Shown here piece by piece: positions 33,164-42,584 of a stretch of 64,000 bases of DNA; position 1 is the first letter of the stretch; each line of letters starts with the position of its first letter. A program made the position numbers and the translations under genes. Source of the DNA: Halorubellus sp. JP-L1 (GTDB lineage Archaea; Halobacteriota; Halobacteria; Halobacteriales; Natrialbaceae); assembly GCF_011440375.1 (NCBI RefSeq), contig NZ_JAAOIR010000002.1:558001-622000 (forward strand), written 5' to 3'. The notes beneath the pieces were generated by a model. The model worked only from the letters and a program-made list of their open reading frames with translations, did not search any database and was not told where the DNA came from.

Positions 33164-34117
33164 TCAGTCGTCCGCAGCGTCGCCCCTGGCGTCCACGTCG
33201 CCACGAGTCGGTTCGTAGACGTCTTTGGCCACTCCGACGTGACCCTCGGTCAGGTACGCCCAGGCGACGACGAGCAGGCAGACGCACCCGAGTTCGAGGA
33301 GCCGCACTTCGAGGTTCGCCGGGAGCGTGTTCCGCGCGATCGTCAGCGCAGCCGTGAGTTCGACGCCGAGCATCTCGAATCCGCTCAGGAGTTCCAGCGA
33401 CATCCGACCGAAGTGAACGCCCAGTGGGAGCCCCAGGTCGCCGGTGAGGAGGTACGCCAGCGCGAACGTGACGCCGACCATCGCGGCGTCGACGCCGACC
33501 ACGACGTTCCCGCGGAGCGGGACGTGGTACGCGCCGAACAGCAACAGGCTCCCGGCGGTCGCGGGGACGACGGCCCACGCCGGCGAGCGACCGCGCGCCG
33601 AGAGCCCCTCCGCGAAGTTCTGGAGCATGATCCCCCGGTAGACGACCTCCTCGTAGACGTTCCCGAGCAGGAAGTACAGCGCGAACGCGAGGAGTGCGAC
33701 CGCGACGAGCAGCGGTTCGTCGACGCCGCTCGCTGCCGACGAGAGGTCGACGGCGCGGTGGCCGCGGGCGACGCCCCACCAGAGCGACAGTGCGATTCCG
33801 GCCGCGCTGATGACCGTCCCGGCGGCGAAGTTCCCGAGCCACGCCGCATCGACCGAGAGCCCGAACTCCGCGTACCGCCGACGGTCGAGCGTCGTGGCGA
33901 TCCGGAGCGCGATCCCGATCGTCGCGACGTACAGGGCGAACAGGAGGACTCGGATCGAGACCGTCTCGGCCGCGGAGAGCGCCGTTCCCGCCGGCTCGAA
34001 GACGGTCTGGATGGCCGCGCGCCCGGCCAGGAGCACCAGGAGCGTTACGGCGGCGGGGAGGACGCCGCGGAGGCTCGCACGCAACCGGGTCGAGTTCGAT
34101 TCGCGAAGGACGCTCAC
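33164..34117 (-). CDS. CPBP-family intramembrane metalloprotease
   Basis: 317 residues and about eight TM helices. The ABI/CAAX protease motifs are EEVVYRGIML near residue 155 (motif 1, Glu-Glu-x3-Arg), LLLFGAYHVP (motif 2 His) and GLPLGVHFGR (motif 3 His), so the metal site is complete. In other organisms such proteins process prenylated or bacteriocin-type peptides; the substrate here is unknown. ggttaagtgg on the minus strand is 29 bases before the ATG and is followed by a palindrome. Confidence 0.92.
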   Translation of the reverse strand: MSVLRESNSTRLRASLRGVLPAAVTLLVLLAGRAAIQTVFEPAGTALSAAETVSIRVLLFALYVATIGIALRIATTLDRRRYAEFGLSVDAAWLGNFAAGTVISAAGIALSLWWGVARGHRAVDLSSAASGVDEPLLVAVALLAFALYFLLGNVYEEVVYRGIMLQNFAEGLSARGRSPAWAVVPATAGSLLLFGAYHVPLRGNVVVGVDAAMVGVTFALAYLLTGDLGLPLGVHFGRMSLELLSGFEMLGVELTAALTIARNTLPANLEVRLLELGCVCLLVVAWAYLTEGHVGVAKDVYEPTRGDVDARGDAADD

Positions 34118-34119
34118 AC

Positions 34120-34139
34120 GTTCGTGAACCTACACGAAC
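34120..34139. promoter_or_regulatory. operator-like palindrome at the CPBP protease promoter
   Basis: gttcgtg-aaccta-cacgaac, perfect seven-base arms, placed between the TATA-like box and the start codon of the CPBP gene, covering the expected transcription start. A repressor there would block the promoter. Inference from position. Confidence 0.5.
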
Positions 34140-34276
34140 CACTTAACCGCAGTCATTTCGGCTCACTGTCGAGGGTCGTCGACGTACCCGGCCCGCCGTC
34201 CCACACGCGGGGTTCGCTCCGCGGCGGCGGAACCCCTTCAGGGGACTTAAGGTAGCGGTGGGCGTCGAATCGAGTA

Positions 34277-35776
34277 ATGAGTGGCGAGCAGGAACTCGGC
34301 GTCACGGAGAGCAAGAACCACAACACGGGCGAGTGGTACGCGGAGGTCGTCCAGAAGGCGAAACTCGCGGACTACGCGCCGATTGGTGGGTTCATCGTCA
34401 CGCGACCGCGGGGGTACGAGCTCTGGGAGCGCCTCCAGAACCACCTCGACGGCTGGTTCAAGGAGACGGGCGCGCAGAACGCGTACTTCCCCCTGCTGAT
34501 CCCGGAGTCGTTCCTGGAGCGGGAGGCGGACATCGTCGAGGGGTTCGACCCGGAGGTCGCGTGGGTGACTCACGGCGGGTACGACGAACTCGAGGAGCGA
34601 CTGGCGGTGCGGCCGACGAGCGAGTCCATCATCACGCCGTTCATGGCGGAGTGGACGCGCAGTCACCGCGACCTCCCGCTCCGGCTGAACCAGTGGGCGA
34701 GCGTCGTGCGGTGGGAGGCGACGGAGACGAAGCCGTTCTTCCGGACGAAGGAGTTCCTCTGGCAGGAGGGGCACACGGCGCACGCGACCGAGGACGGCGC
34801 GATGGACGAGGTCATGATGCGCCTCGGGCAGTACGAGCGATTGTACGAGGACGTGCTCGCGATTCCGGTCCTGCGCGGCCAGAAGCCCGATCACGACAAG
34901 TTCCCGGGCGCGGACGTGACGACGACCGTCGAGGCGTTGATGCCGGACGGGAAGTCGGTGCAGGGCGGGACGAGTCACGCGCTCGGGCAGTCGTTCGCGG
35001 AGGCGTACGACGTGACGTACACGGACGAGGACGAGGAGGAGCGGACGGCGTGGACGACGTCGTGGGGGCTCTCGTGGCGTGCGCTCGGGGCGCTCATCAT
35101 GACGCACAGCGACGACCAGGGGCTCGTGCTGCCGCCGGCGGTGGCGCCCGAGCAGGTCGTCGTCGTCCCGATCTGGCAGGAGGACACGAAGGACGAGGTC
35201 CTCCAGTACGCGACCGAGGTCGCGGCGGAACTGGAGGAGGAAGGTGACGTGCGCGTGCACCTCGACGACCGCGACGAGCGCAATCCGGGGTTCAAGTACA
35301 ACGAGTGGGAGCTCAAGGGCGTCCCGCTCCGCGTCGAGATCGGGCCGAACGAGGTCGACGACGAGGTCGTCACCGCGGTCCGGCGGTCGGACAACCAGAA
35401 CCAGAAGCGCGAGCTGGAGCGCTCCAACCTCGTCGAGGCGGTCGACGACCAGCTCGAGACGGTGTTCGACGAGCTCTACGAGACGGCCGCCCAGAACCTC
35501 GTCGAGAACGTTCGGTCGGCGACCGAGCCCGAGGAGATCATGGGGACGATCGGCCAGCACGGCGGGTTCGTGAAGACGCCGTGGTGCGGCGACGAGGCCT
35601 GCGAGGAGGTCATCAAGGAGAAGGTCGCGGCGGAGATCGCGATGGTCCCCCTCGAGGAGGGCGTCGCGCCGGAGGCGGACGTCGAGGGCGGCGAAGAAGT
35701 CGCGGTCGAGGGCGACGAGTGTACGATGTGCGGCGAGCCGGCGAGCGAGGTCGCGTACTTCGCGAAGACGTACTGA
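34277..35776 (+). CDS. proS: prolyl-tRNA synthetase (archaeal/eukaryotic type)
   Basis: 499 residues. Class II motif 1 lies near ELWERLQNHLDGWFKETGAQ with ending P, motif 2 is FRTKEFLWQEGHTAHAT, motif 3 is GLSWRALGALIMTHSDD. The anticodon-binding domain follows (VVVVPIWQ), then the C-terminal zinc-binding extension of the archaeal type with WCGDEACEE and CTMCGEPASE, ending in the conserved YFAKTY. acttaagg is about 29 bases upstream of the ATG. Confidence 0.97.
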   Translation: MSGEQELGVTESKNHNTGEWYAEVVQKAKLADYAPIGGFIVTRPRGYELWERLQNHLDGWFKETGAQNAYFPLLIPESFLEREADIVEGFDPEVAWVTHGGYDELEERLAVRPTSESIITPFMAEWTRSHRDLPLRLNQWASVVRWEATETKPFFRTKEFLWQEGHTAHATEDGAMDEVMMRLGQYERLYEDVLAIPVLRGQKPDHDKFPGADVTTTVEALMPDGKSVQGGTSHALGQSFAEAYDVTYTDEDEEERTAWTTSWGLSWRALGALIMTHSDDQGLVLPPAVAPEQVVVVPIWQEDTKDEVLQYATEVAAELEEEGDVRVHLDDRDERNPGFKYNEWELKGVPLRVEIGPNEVDDEVVTAVRRSDNQNQKRELERSNLVEAVDDQLETVFDELYETAAQNLVENVRSATEPEEIMGTIGQHGGFVKTPWCGDEACEEVIKEKVAAEIAMVPLEEGVAPEADVEGGEEVAVEGDECTMCGEPASEVAYFAKTY

Positions 35777-35916
35777 CTCGATCGGTGGCGTGCGGTCGTG
35801 CCGTTCGGCGTCGCCGTCTCGATTATTCTCGCGTTCGTCCACCGTTTCGGCGACGAAGCGCGCGGTTCGCGTGGAAATCCCGCGAGGACTGCGAAGATGG
35901 TACTCGCATCCGAATA

Positions 35917-35940
35917 CCTTAAATCTCCTAGTAGGGGATT
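35917..35940 (+). promoter_or_regulatory. gltB promoter with overlapping palindrome
   Basis: ccttaaat at 35917-35924 is the TATA-like box. It runs into aatctcc-tagta-ggggatt (35922-35940), an inverted repeat with one mismatch that covers the region between TATA box and expected start of transcription. A regulator binding site for nitrogen control is plausible but unproven. Confidence 0.45.
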
Positions 35941-35998
35941 AAGAGACCCTTAGTGATTCAGGAGTAGCCTCTTGTAGGTGCTCGTGGGACCCAGTGGC

Positions 35999-38900
35999 AT
36001 GACTCAGCCACACGACCGGTCCGGCGACGCTCGACCGGCCGATGCAGCGGGCGATTCTGGCCGTACCGATTCGGGCGACGATTCTGGCCGTACCGATTCG
36101 GGCGACGACTCTGGGATGGCCGATTCGGGCGACGATACCGGACTGGCGGATCCGACCGCCGCGCGTGCGAACTGCGGCGTCGGCGTCGTCATGGACTTCG
36201 ACGCGAGCCCCAGTCACGACGTCGTCGCCGACGGCCTCGACTTGCTCGTGAACCTCGAACACCGCGGCACGACCGGCGCGGAACCCGACACCGGCGACGG
36301 CGCCGGCATCCTCCTCCGTCGCCCGGACGAGTTCTTCGCAGGTGTCCTCGACGCCGACCTCTCCGACGCGTACGCCGTCGGGTCGCTCTACTTCCCGCAG
36401 GACGACGCCGCCCGCGAGGCGCTCCAGGGACTCGTCGCCGAGGAACTCGCCGCACGCGGCGTGGACGTCCTCGAGTGGCGGGATGTGCCGACGGACGCGA
36501 GCGACCTGGGCGCGACCGCTCGCGAGGCCGAACCGGACGTCTGGCAGGTCGCGGTCGCACCCAGCGACGGGCAGTCCGCCGACGAGTTCGACACGGACCT
36601 GTTCGTCGCACGGAAGCGCATCGAGCACCGCGTCGACGGCACCGCCGAAGCCGGCGACGCCCCGGCGTTCGAGCACCCCGACGTCGACGACGCGGCCGCC
36701 GACCGGTTCTACGTCTGCTCGCTCGACCGCCAGACGCTCGTCTACAAGGGCCTCCTCAAGGGCGAGCAGGTCCGCTCGTATTACCCGGACCTCGCCGACG
36801 AACGGATGGCGTCGACGTTCGCGATGGTGCACGAGCGCTTCTCGACGAACACCCTCGGCGCGTGGCACCTCGCGCATCCCTACCGGAACATCGTCCACAA
36901 CGGCGAGTTCAACACGCTCCGCGGGAACGTCAACTGGATGCGCGCCCGCGAGGGCGACCTGGCGACCGACGCGTTCGACGTGGACGACGTTCGCCCCGTC
37001 ATCGACGACCCCGAGCAGTCCGACACCGCGAGCATCGACAACTCGCTCGAACTCCTCATGGAAGCCGGCCGTGACCTCCCGCACGCACTCCGGACGCTCG
37101 TCCCGGAGGCCTGGCGCGGCGACGACGCGATGGCCCAGGAACGCAAGGACTTCTACGACTACCACGCGAGCCTCGTCGAGCCGTGGGACGGCCCCGCGCT
37201 CGTCGCGGCGACCGACGGGGAGCGCGTCGGCGCCGTCCTCGACCGGAACGGCCTCCGGCCGTGCCGGTACGACGTGACGACCGACGGCCGGCTCGTGATG
37301 GCGAGCGAGGCCGGCGCGCTCGACGTCGACGAGGCCGACGTTCGCGAGCGCGGCCGCCTCGAACCCGGCCAGTGCTTCCTCGCCGACCCCGACGAGGGCG
37401 TGCTCACCGACGACGAGGTGTTCGCGGAACTCACCGACGAGAGGTACGCCGAGTGGGTCGACAGCGAGCAAGTGCGTCTCGACGACCTGACCCCCGGCGA
37501 CGACCCGACGCCCGGCGACGAACGCGGCGACGGCGAGCGGGCTCGAGCGGCGCCCGACGAGCCCGCCGAGGGCGGCGTCGTCGACGAGGTCGAGGACGTT
37601 CGCGGGACCCAGGCGGCGTTCGGGTACACGCACGACGAGATCGACGAACTCGTCGAACCGATGAGTCAGAAGGGCAAGGACCCCGTCGGGTCGATGGGCG
37701 ACGACACGCCGCTGTCGGTGCTCTCGGATCACGACCGCCCGCTGTTCTCGTACTTCAAGCAGCTGTTCGCGCAGGTGACGAACCCGCCGCTGGACTACAT
37801 CCGCGAGGAGCGCGTCACGAGCCTGGAGACGCGGCTGGGGCGCCAGCGGAACCTCCTCGCGGAGACGCCCGCGCACGCCCGCCAGCTCGTCGCTGACTCG
37901 CCCGTGCTCTCGCTCGCCGAGCGCGACGCCATCGTGGAACTGGACGGCTCGAACCGGGCGAACGGCCTGACGTCGACCGTCGTCGACGCGACGTACGACC
38001 CCGAGGCGACGACCCTGGAGGCGGCGGTCGAGCGAATTCGCGCGGACGCCCGCGACGCCATCGAGGCGGGCACGGACGTCGTCGTGCTCTCGGACCGCGA
38101 GACGGGCCCGGAGCGAGCGGCGATCCCGAGTCTGCTCGCGACCGGCGGCGTCCACCACCACCTCGTCCGCACCGGCGCTCGCGCGAAGGCAGGGTTGGTC
38201 GTCGACTCCGGCGACCCCCGGACCGTCCACCACCACGCGACGCTCGTCGGGTACGGCGCGGACGCGGTCTGTCCGTACCTCGCGTACGAGACGCTCGCCG
38301 ACCTCACCGCGGGCGGCGACGGCGCGAGCACCGACGCGGCGCTCGCCGCGTACCGCGACGCGCTCGAGGGCGGGCTATTGAAGATCATGGCGAAGATGGG
38401 GATCTCCACCGTGGAGTCCTATCAGGGCGCGCAGGTGTTCGAGGCCGTCGGCCTCGACGCGGACTTCGTCGCGGAATACTTCGAGGGCACCGAGAACCGC
38501 ACGGGCGGCATCGACGTCGCGGACGTCGGCGAGGACGTCGCCGCCCGGCACGCGTTCGCGTTCGGCGACGACCCCGACCTCGAGCGTCAGGGCGAGTTCC
38601 GGCACCGCAACGGCGGGCGCCGGCACTCCTGGAACCCGGAGACCGTCGGGGCGCTCCAGCGCGCCGTGCGGACTGGCGACTACGAGGAGTACAGGAACTT
38701 CGCGAGTGCGACGAACGAAACGCCCGACGACGAGGCCCCGGAGGCGCTCCGCGGCCTGCTCGAGTTCGACGCCGACGCGCGCAAGTCAATCCCGCTCGGG
38801 TCCGTCCAGCCGGTCCACGAGATCGTCGAGCGGTTCTCGACGGCCGCGATGAGCCTCGGGAGCCTCTCTCCCGAAGCGCACGAGAACAACGCGGTCGCGA

Positions 38901-40780
38901 TGAACCGGATCGGCGGGAAGGCGAACACGGGCGAGGGCGGGGAGCCGCCCGAGCGCTTCGACACCGAGAAGGAGTGCTCGGTGAAGCAGGTCGCCTCGGG
39001 CCGCTTCGGCGTGACGTCGACGTACCTCTCGAGCGCGGACGAGATCCAGATCAAGATGGCGCAGGGCTCCAAGCCCGGCGAGGGCGGGCACTTACCCGGT
39101 GAGAAGGTCAACGAGATGATCGCGCACGTCCGGAAGTCCACGCCCGGCGTCGGCCTCATCTCGCCGCCGCCGCTGCACGACATCTACTCGATCGAGGACC
39201 TCAAGCAACTCATCCACGACCTGAAGGCGGCGAGTCCGGATGCGGACATCAACGTGAAGCTCGTGTCCGAGGCGGGTATCGGAACGGTCGCGGCGGGCGT
39301 GGCGAAGGCGAACGCGGACGTCGTCCACATCAGCGGGCACTCGGGCGGAACGGGCGCGAGTCCGAAGACGAGCATCAAGCACGCGGGCCTGCCGTGGGAG
39401 CTCGGGCTCGCGGAGGCCGTCCAGACCCTCCAGCGAACGGGTCTCCGTGACCGCATCCGCGTGACCGTCGACGGGGGCATGAAGACCGGTCGCGACGTCG
39501 CGATCGCTGCACTTCTGGGCGCGGAGGAGTACGTGTTCGGGACGGCGAGCCTCGTCTCCTCGGGCTGCGTGATGGCGCGCCAGTGCCACAAGAACACCTG
39601 CCCGGTCGGGGTTGCGACCCAGCGCGAGGAGCTCCGCGAGCGCTTCCCGGGCGAGCCCGAGCACGTCGTCAACTACATGACGTTCCTCGCACAGGAGCTC
39701 CGCGAGACGATGGCGGAGCTCGGGTTCGAGACGGTCGAGGAGATGGTCGGGCGCGTCGACTGCCTCGAACAGCGCGACGTCGATCACGAGCGCGCGAGCA
39801 AGCTCGACCTCTCGGGCGTCCTCGCGGACGTCGGCGACGGCCCGCGGACGAAGGTCCGCGAGCAGACCCACGAGGTCGACGCCCAGCTCGACTGGGAGCT
39901 CCTCGAGGACGCCGAGGCCGCGGTCGCGGACCGCCAGCCCGTCGGCGTCTCGGCGACGATCTCGAACACGGACCGCGCGGTCGGCGCGACCCTCAGTCAC
40001 GAGGTGACGAAGCGCCACGGCGAGACCGGACTGCCAGCCGGCACGCTCACCGTCGACCTGGAGGGGACGGCGGGGCAGTCCTTCGGTGCGTTCCTCGCGT
40101 CCGGCGTCGCACTCCACCTCCGCGGTGGCGCGAACGACTACGTCGGGAAGGGCCTCAGCGGCGGTCGGGTCGTGGTCGACACGCCCGACCGCGCCGGGTT
40201 CGACCCGAGCGAGAACGTCGTCGCCGGCAACGTCGCACTGTACGGCGCGACCGACGGCGAGTGCTACCTGAACGGGCGCGCAGGCGAGCGCTTCGCGGTC
40301 CGGAACTCGGGCGCGCACGCGGTCGTCGAGGGCGTCGGCGACCACGGCTGCGAGTACATGACCGGCGGGGTCGTCGCCGTCCTCGGTGACGTCGGCGCGA
40401 ACTTCGCCGCCGGCATGAGCGGCGGTCTCGCGTACGTCCTCGACGAGAGCGAGTTCTTCGGCGACGCCGAGAGCGCCGACGTCGCGTTCGAGGACCGCGT
40501 GAACGAGGGCATGGTGCACGTCGAGCACGACCTCGACGAGCGCGACGCCACCGTCCTCCGCCGGCTCGTCGAGAACCACCACGCATACACGGGGAGCGAG
40601 CGCGCCGCCGCGCTCCTCGCGAACTGGGAGGCCGCACTCGCCGCGTTCGCGAAGGTCCTCCCCGACGCCTACGAGGAGGTGCTCAGCGAGCGCGACGGCT
40701 ACGACGTCCGCGACAGCCCGCCCGCGAGCGCCACCGCCGACGCCGCGAGCGCGAGGGGGTACGCGAGCAGCGACGACTGA
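35999..40780 (+). CDS. gltB: glutamate synthase, large subunit (GltB/GltS)
   Basis: 1593 residues from the ATG used here. The Ntn-type glutaminase begins at Cys59 (NCGVGVVMDF), so a 58-residue propeptide must be removed, longer than usual and built largely of repeated S-G-x-T-D-S-G-D-D. Then come the GATase domain with HERFSTNTLGAWHLAHPYR, a central domain, the FMN/alpha-ketoglutarate domain with SGHSGGTGASPKTSIKHAG, the 3Fe-4S cysteines in CVMARQCHKNTCPVG, and the GXGXG barrel (GANDYVGKGLSGG). It makes glutamate from glutamine and 2-oxoglutarate. No gltD is adjacent, so a ferredoxin-dependent form is likely. Confidence 0.97.
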   Translation: MTQPHDRSGDARPADAAGDSGRTDSGDDSGRTDSGDDSGMADSGDDTGLADPTAARANCGVGVVMDFDASPSHDVVADGLDLLVNLEHRGTTGAEPDTGDGAGILLRRPDEFFAGVLDADLSDAYAVGSLYFPQDDAAREALQGLVAEELAARGVDVLEWRDVPTDASDLGATAREAEPDVWQVAVAPSDGQSADEFDTDLFVARKRIEHRVDGTAEAGDAPAFEHPDVDDAAADRFYVCSLDRQTLVYKGLLKGEQVRSYYPDLADERMASTFAMVHERFSTNTLGAWHLAHPYRNIVHNGEFNTLRGNVNWMRAREGDLATDAFDVDDVRPVIDDPEQSDTASIDNSLELLMEAGRDLPHALRTLVPEAWRGDDAMAQERKDFYDYHASLVEPWDGPALVAATDGERVGAVLDRNGLRPCRYDVTTDGRLVMASEAGALDVDEADVRERGRLEPGQCFLADPDEGVLTDDEVFAELTDERYAEWVDSEQVRLDDLTPGDDPTPGDERGDGERARAAPDEPAEGGVVDEVEDVRGTQAAFGYTHDEIDELVEPMSQKGKDPVGSMGDDTPLSVLSDHDRPLFSYFKQLFAQVTNPPLDYIREERVTSLETRLGRQRNLLAETPAHARQLVADSPVLSLAERDAIVELDGSNRANGLTSTVVDATYDPEATTLEAAVERIRADARDAIEAGTDVVVLSDRETGPERAAIPSLLATGGVHHHLVRTGARAKAGLVVDSGDPRTVHHHATLVGYGADAVCPYLAYETLADLTAGGDGASTDAALAAYRDALEGGLLKIMAKMGISTVESYQGAQVFEAVGLDADFVAEYFEGTENRTGGIDVADVGEDVAARHAFAFGDDPDLERQGEFRHRNGGRRHSWNPETVGALQRAVRTGDYEEYRNFASATNETPDDEAPEALRGLLEFDADARKSIPLGSVQPVHEIVERFSTAAMSLGSLSPEAHENNAVAMNRIGGKANTGEGGEPPERFDTEKECSVKQVASGRFGVTSTYLSSADEIQIKMAQGSKPGEGGHLPGEKVNEMIAHVRKSTPGVGLISPPPLHDIYSIEDLKQLIHDLKAASPDADINVKLVSEAGIGTVAAGVAKANADVVHISGHSGGTGASPKTSIKHAGLPWELGLAEAVQTLQRTGLRDRIRVTVDGGMKTGRDVAIAALLGAEEYVFGTASLVSSGCVMARQCHKNTCPVGVATQREELRERFPGEPEHVVNYMTFLAQELRETMAELGFETVEEMVGRVDCLEQRDVDHERASKLDLSGVLADVGDGPRTKVREQTHEVDAQLDWELLEDAEAAVADRQPVGVSATISNTDRAVGATLSHEVTKRHGETGLPAGTLTVDLEGTAGQSFGAFLASGVALHLRGGANDYVGKGLSGGRVVVDTPDRAGFDPSENVVAGNVALYGATDGECYLNGRAGERFAVRNSGAHAVVEGVGDHGCEYMTGGVVAVLGDVGANFAAGMSGGLAYVLDESEFFGDAESADVAFEDRVNEGMVHVEHDLDERDATVLRRLVENHHAYTGSERAAALLANWEAALAAFAKVLPDAYEEVLSERDGYDVRDSPPASATADAASARGYASSDD
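36053..36140. repeat. 27-bp repeats encoding the GltB propeptide
   Basis: About three units of gattctggccgtaccgattc plus gggcgac, in frame, coding for the acidic 9-residue repeat of the GltB propeptide. Confidence 0.8.
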
Positions 40781-40820
40781 CGCGCCAGGCTCGCCGCCGA
40801 CGATCGTCCTCCTGGGTCCG

Positions 40821-41033
40821 TCACCCCCAGTGGTTCCCGGCGACGTCGCTGTCGTCGTCACGTTCGTCGCCGGCGTGCTCTCGGCTGTTCTCGTCGTCCT
40901 TCCGCGCTCGCGAGCGCGCGTCGTCCCACGACGTGGCCTGGTCTGGGTCCTCGGCGTCGAGCATCCCGTAGACGAAGAACGGGACGACGAGGGCGAGCAG
41001 TGCGAGGACGGCGACGAACCCGACGGCGGTCAT
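40821..41033 (-). CDS. small single-TM acidic protein
   Basis: 70 residues: an N-terminal TM helix (VGFVAVLALLALVVPFFVYG, about residues 4-24) and a highly charged cytoplasmic tail (DAEDPDQATSWDDARSRARK). Coding is supported by the acidic composition and clean hydrophobic start. Unknown function; convergent with gltB. Confidence 0.65.
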   Translation of the reverse strand: MTAVGFVAVLALLALVVPFFVYGMLDAEDPDQATSWDDARSRARKDDENSREHAGDERDDDSDVAGNHWG

Positions 41034-41055
41034 CTACAGGGAGACACGCGGCGGG

Positions 41056-41268
41056 TCATCCGAAGAAGACGTCGGCGAGGTCGCTCCCGCGGCGGCGGTC
41101 CGATCGGTAGAGCTCGGAGTACCCGCAGTTCGCACAGGATATCACGTCGAAGTTCTTCGACTGGACGTCGAACATCTTCGAGAGGCCGCCGCCGGTGGTC
41201 GAGATGCTGTCCGTGATCGCGTCCTGATGCCCGCACTTCGGGCAGCCGTCGTCGGTGGAGGGCGACAT
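41056..41268 (-). CDS. small zinc-ribbon protein
   Basis: 70 residues with CPKCGHQDA near the start and CANCGYSELYR about 35 residues later, the two knuckles of a four-Cys zinc ribbon. Haloarchaeal proteins of this type are annotated as nucleic-acid-binding zinc ribbons. The ATG chosen gives a compact domain; the longer upstream frame is not halophilic in composition. The next gene on this strand is the small TM protein, 22 bases downstream. Confidence 0.85.
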   Translation of the reverse strand: MSPSTDDGCPKCGHQDAITDSISTTGGGLSKMFDVQSKNFDVISCANCGYSELYRSDRRRGSDLADVFFG

Positions 41269-41374
41269 GTCAACACGAACGACTCGATTACTTGAGTATT
41301 TTTCGCTCGCGTTGAGTCGCCACTGGCGTGCCGCGAGCGCCACGCTCTTTTCGCGCGACCGAGTCCCCTCTCGC

Positions 41375-42523
41375 ATGGACAGCGCATTCGTCGTCGGCGG
41401 GACGCGATTCGTCGGCCGACACCTCGTCGAGGACCTCCTCGAGCACGACTACGACGTCACGATCTTCAACCGCGGCACCCACGAGAATCCCTTCGCCGAG
41501 GACGACCGCGTGACTCGCGTCGAGGGCGACCGCACGGACGACGGCGACCTCGCGAGCGCCGCCCGCCAGAGCGAGTACGACGCCGTGTTCGACGTGGTCG
41601 CGTACCAGCCCCGGGAGGTCCGCACGGCGACGCGTATCTTCGACGACGCCGACGCGTACGTCTACGTCTCCTCCGGCGACTCCTATGGAAACGAGGAGAT
41701 ACCGAAGCGCGAGGGCGCGCTTCGCGCGTCCTCGGAACGAGCGAGTAGCGCGGAACGAAGTTCCGCGGACCATTCGAGCGGGCATCGCCCGCGAGAAGAC
41801 GGCGACGCCGCGAGCCGCGAGGGCGCGCTCCAGCGGGTAGACGGTGCCACCGCGCTGCGGCCGTGTAGCGACGAGCAGGCGACCGACGACACCTCGGAGA
41901 CGTACGGGAACCGGAAGGCCGAGGGCGATCGCGCGGTGTTCGCGGCCGCCGAGGAACGCGGGCTGCGCGCGATGGCGGTCCGGCCCTGCATCGTCTACGG
42001 CCCGCACGACTACACGGAGCGCCTGGACTTCTGGATCGACCGCGTCCTGAACGCCGATCGCGTGGTGGTGCCGGGAGACGGGACGAACGTCTGGCATCGC
42101 GCGTACGTCGAGGACGTCGCGAGCGCGCTCCGCGTCGTCGCCGAAGAGGGGACGGCGGGCGAGGCGTACAACGTCGGCGACCGCCGACTCGTCACGCTCG
42201 AGGAGATGCTGGACCTGATCGGGGACTGCCTCGACGACGCCAGGGCCGCACCCGCCGGTGCGGGCGAGTTCGAGGTCGTGCACGCGAGCGAGCGCGAGCT
42301 CTCCATCGCGGACCTCTCCGGGGACGACTACGTCCTCTACCGCGACTACCCGCACGTCCTCGACACGACCAAGCTCGCCTCGCTCGGCTGGGCGTCCACG
42401 CCGCTGCGCGAGGCGATGCAGCGGACCGTCGACGACCACCTCGCGAGCGACCGCGACGGCAGCGAGCACGACCCCGGCCGCGAGAACGAACGGGCGCTGC
42501 TCGACGTCCTCGACACGCTCTGA
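41375..42523 (+). CDS. NAD-dependent epimerase/dehydratase (extended SDR) with in-frame insertion
   Basis: 382 residues. Rossmann start FVVGGTRFVGRHLVEDLL, VAYQPREV, catalytic YVYVSSGDSYG and ETYGNRKAEGDRAV (Tyr-x3-Lys), RPCIVYGPHDYTERL, and a C-terminal substrate domain. Between IPKREG and QATDDTSETYG sits an extra segment of roughly 45-50 residues (about 113-160) rich in Ser, Arg, Glu and Ala (ASSERASSAERSSADHSSGH) that is coded by palindromic DNA. Such proteins are usually near 330 residues, so this looks like an insertion close to the active site that kept the frame. Substrate unknown, likely a nucleotide sugar or mRNA-binding-type paralogue. Confidence 0.88.
   Translation: MDSAFVVGGTRFVGRHLVEDLLEHDYDVTIFNRGTHENPFAEDDRVTRVEGDRTDDGDLASAARQSEYDAVFDVVAYQPREVRTATRIFDDADAYVYVSSGDSYGNEEIPKREGALRASSERASSAERSSADHSSGHRPREDGDAASREGALQRVDGATALRPCSDEQATDDTSETYGNRKAEGDRAVFAAAEERGLRAMAVRPCIVYGPHDYTERLDFWIDRVLNADRVVVPGDGTNVWHRAYVEDVASALRVVAEEGTAGEAYNVGDRRLVTLEEMLDLIGDCLDDARAAPAGAGEFEVVHASERELSIADLSGDDYVLYRDYPHVLDTTKLASLGWASTPLREAMQRTVDDHLASDRDGSEHDPGRENERALLDVLDTL
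41711..41835. repeat. palindrome-rich insertion inside the epimerase gene
   Basis: Contains the perfect palindromes cgcggaac-gaa-gttccgcg (41749-41767) and gcgggc-atc-gcccgc (41778-41792), and a shorter gcgcg/cgcgc pair near 41716-41729. The style matches the hairpins in the intergenic region near 45.5-45.8 kb. Possibly a REP-like element that is translated. Confidence 0.6.
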
Positions 42524-42584
42524 GTGGGCCGCAGCGCTCGAGAAGCGTGCCGTCGCAGGACACCAGGAGGCGAACTGTCGGCCG

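Noticed and set aside
35939-38236. 765-codon reverse frame inside gltB
   Set aside because: Antisense of the glutaminase domain of GltB; no recognisable family and Arg/Val-rich shadow composition.
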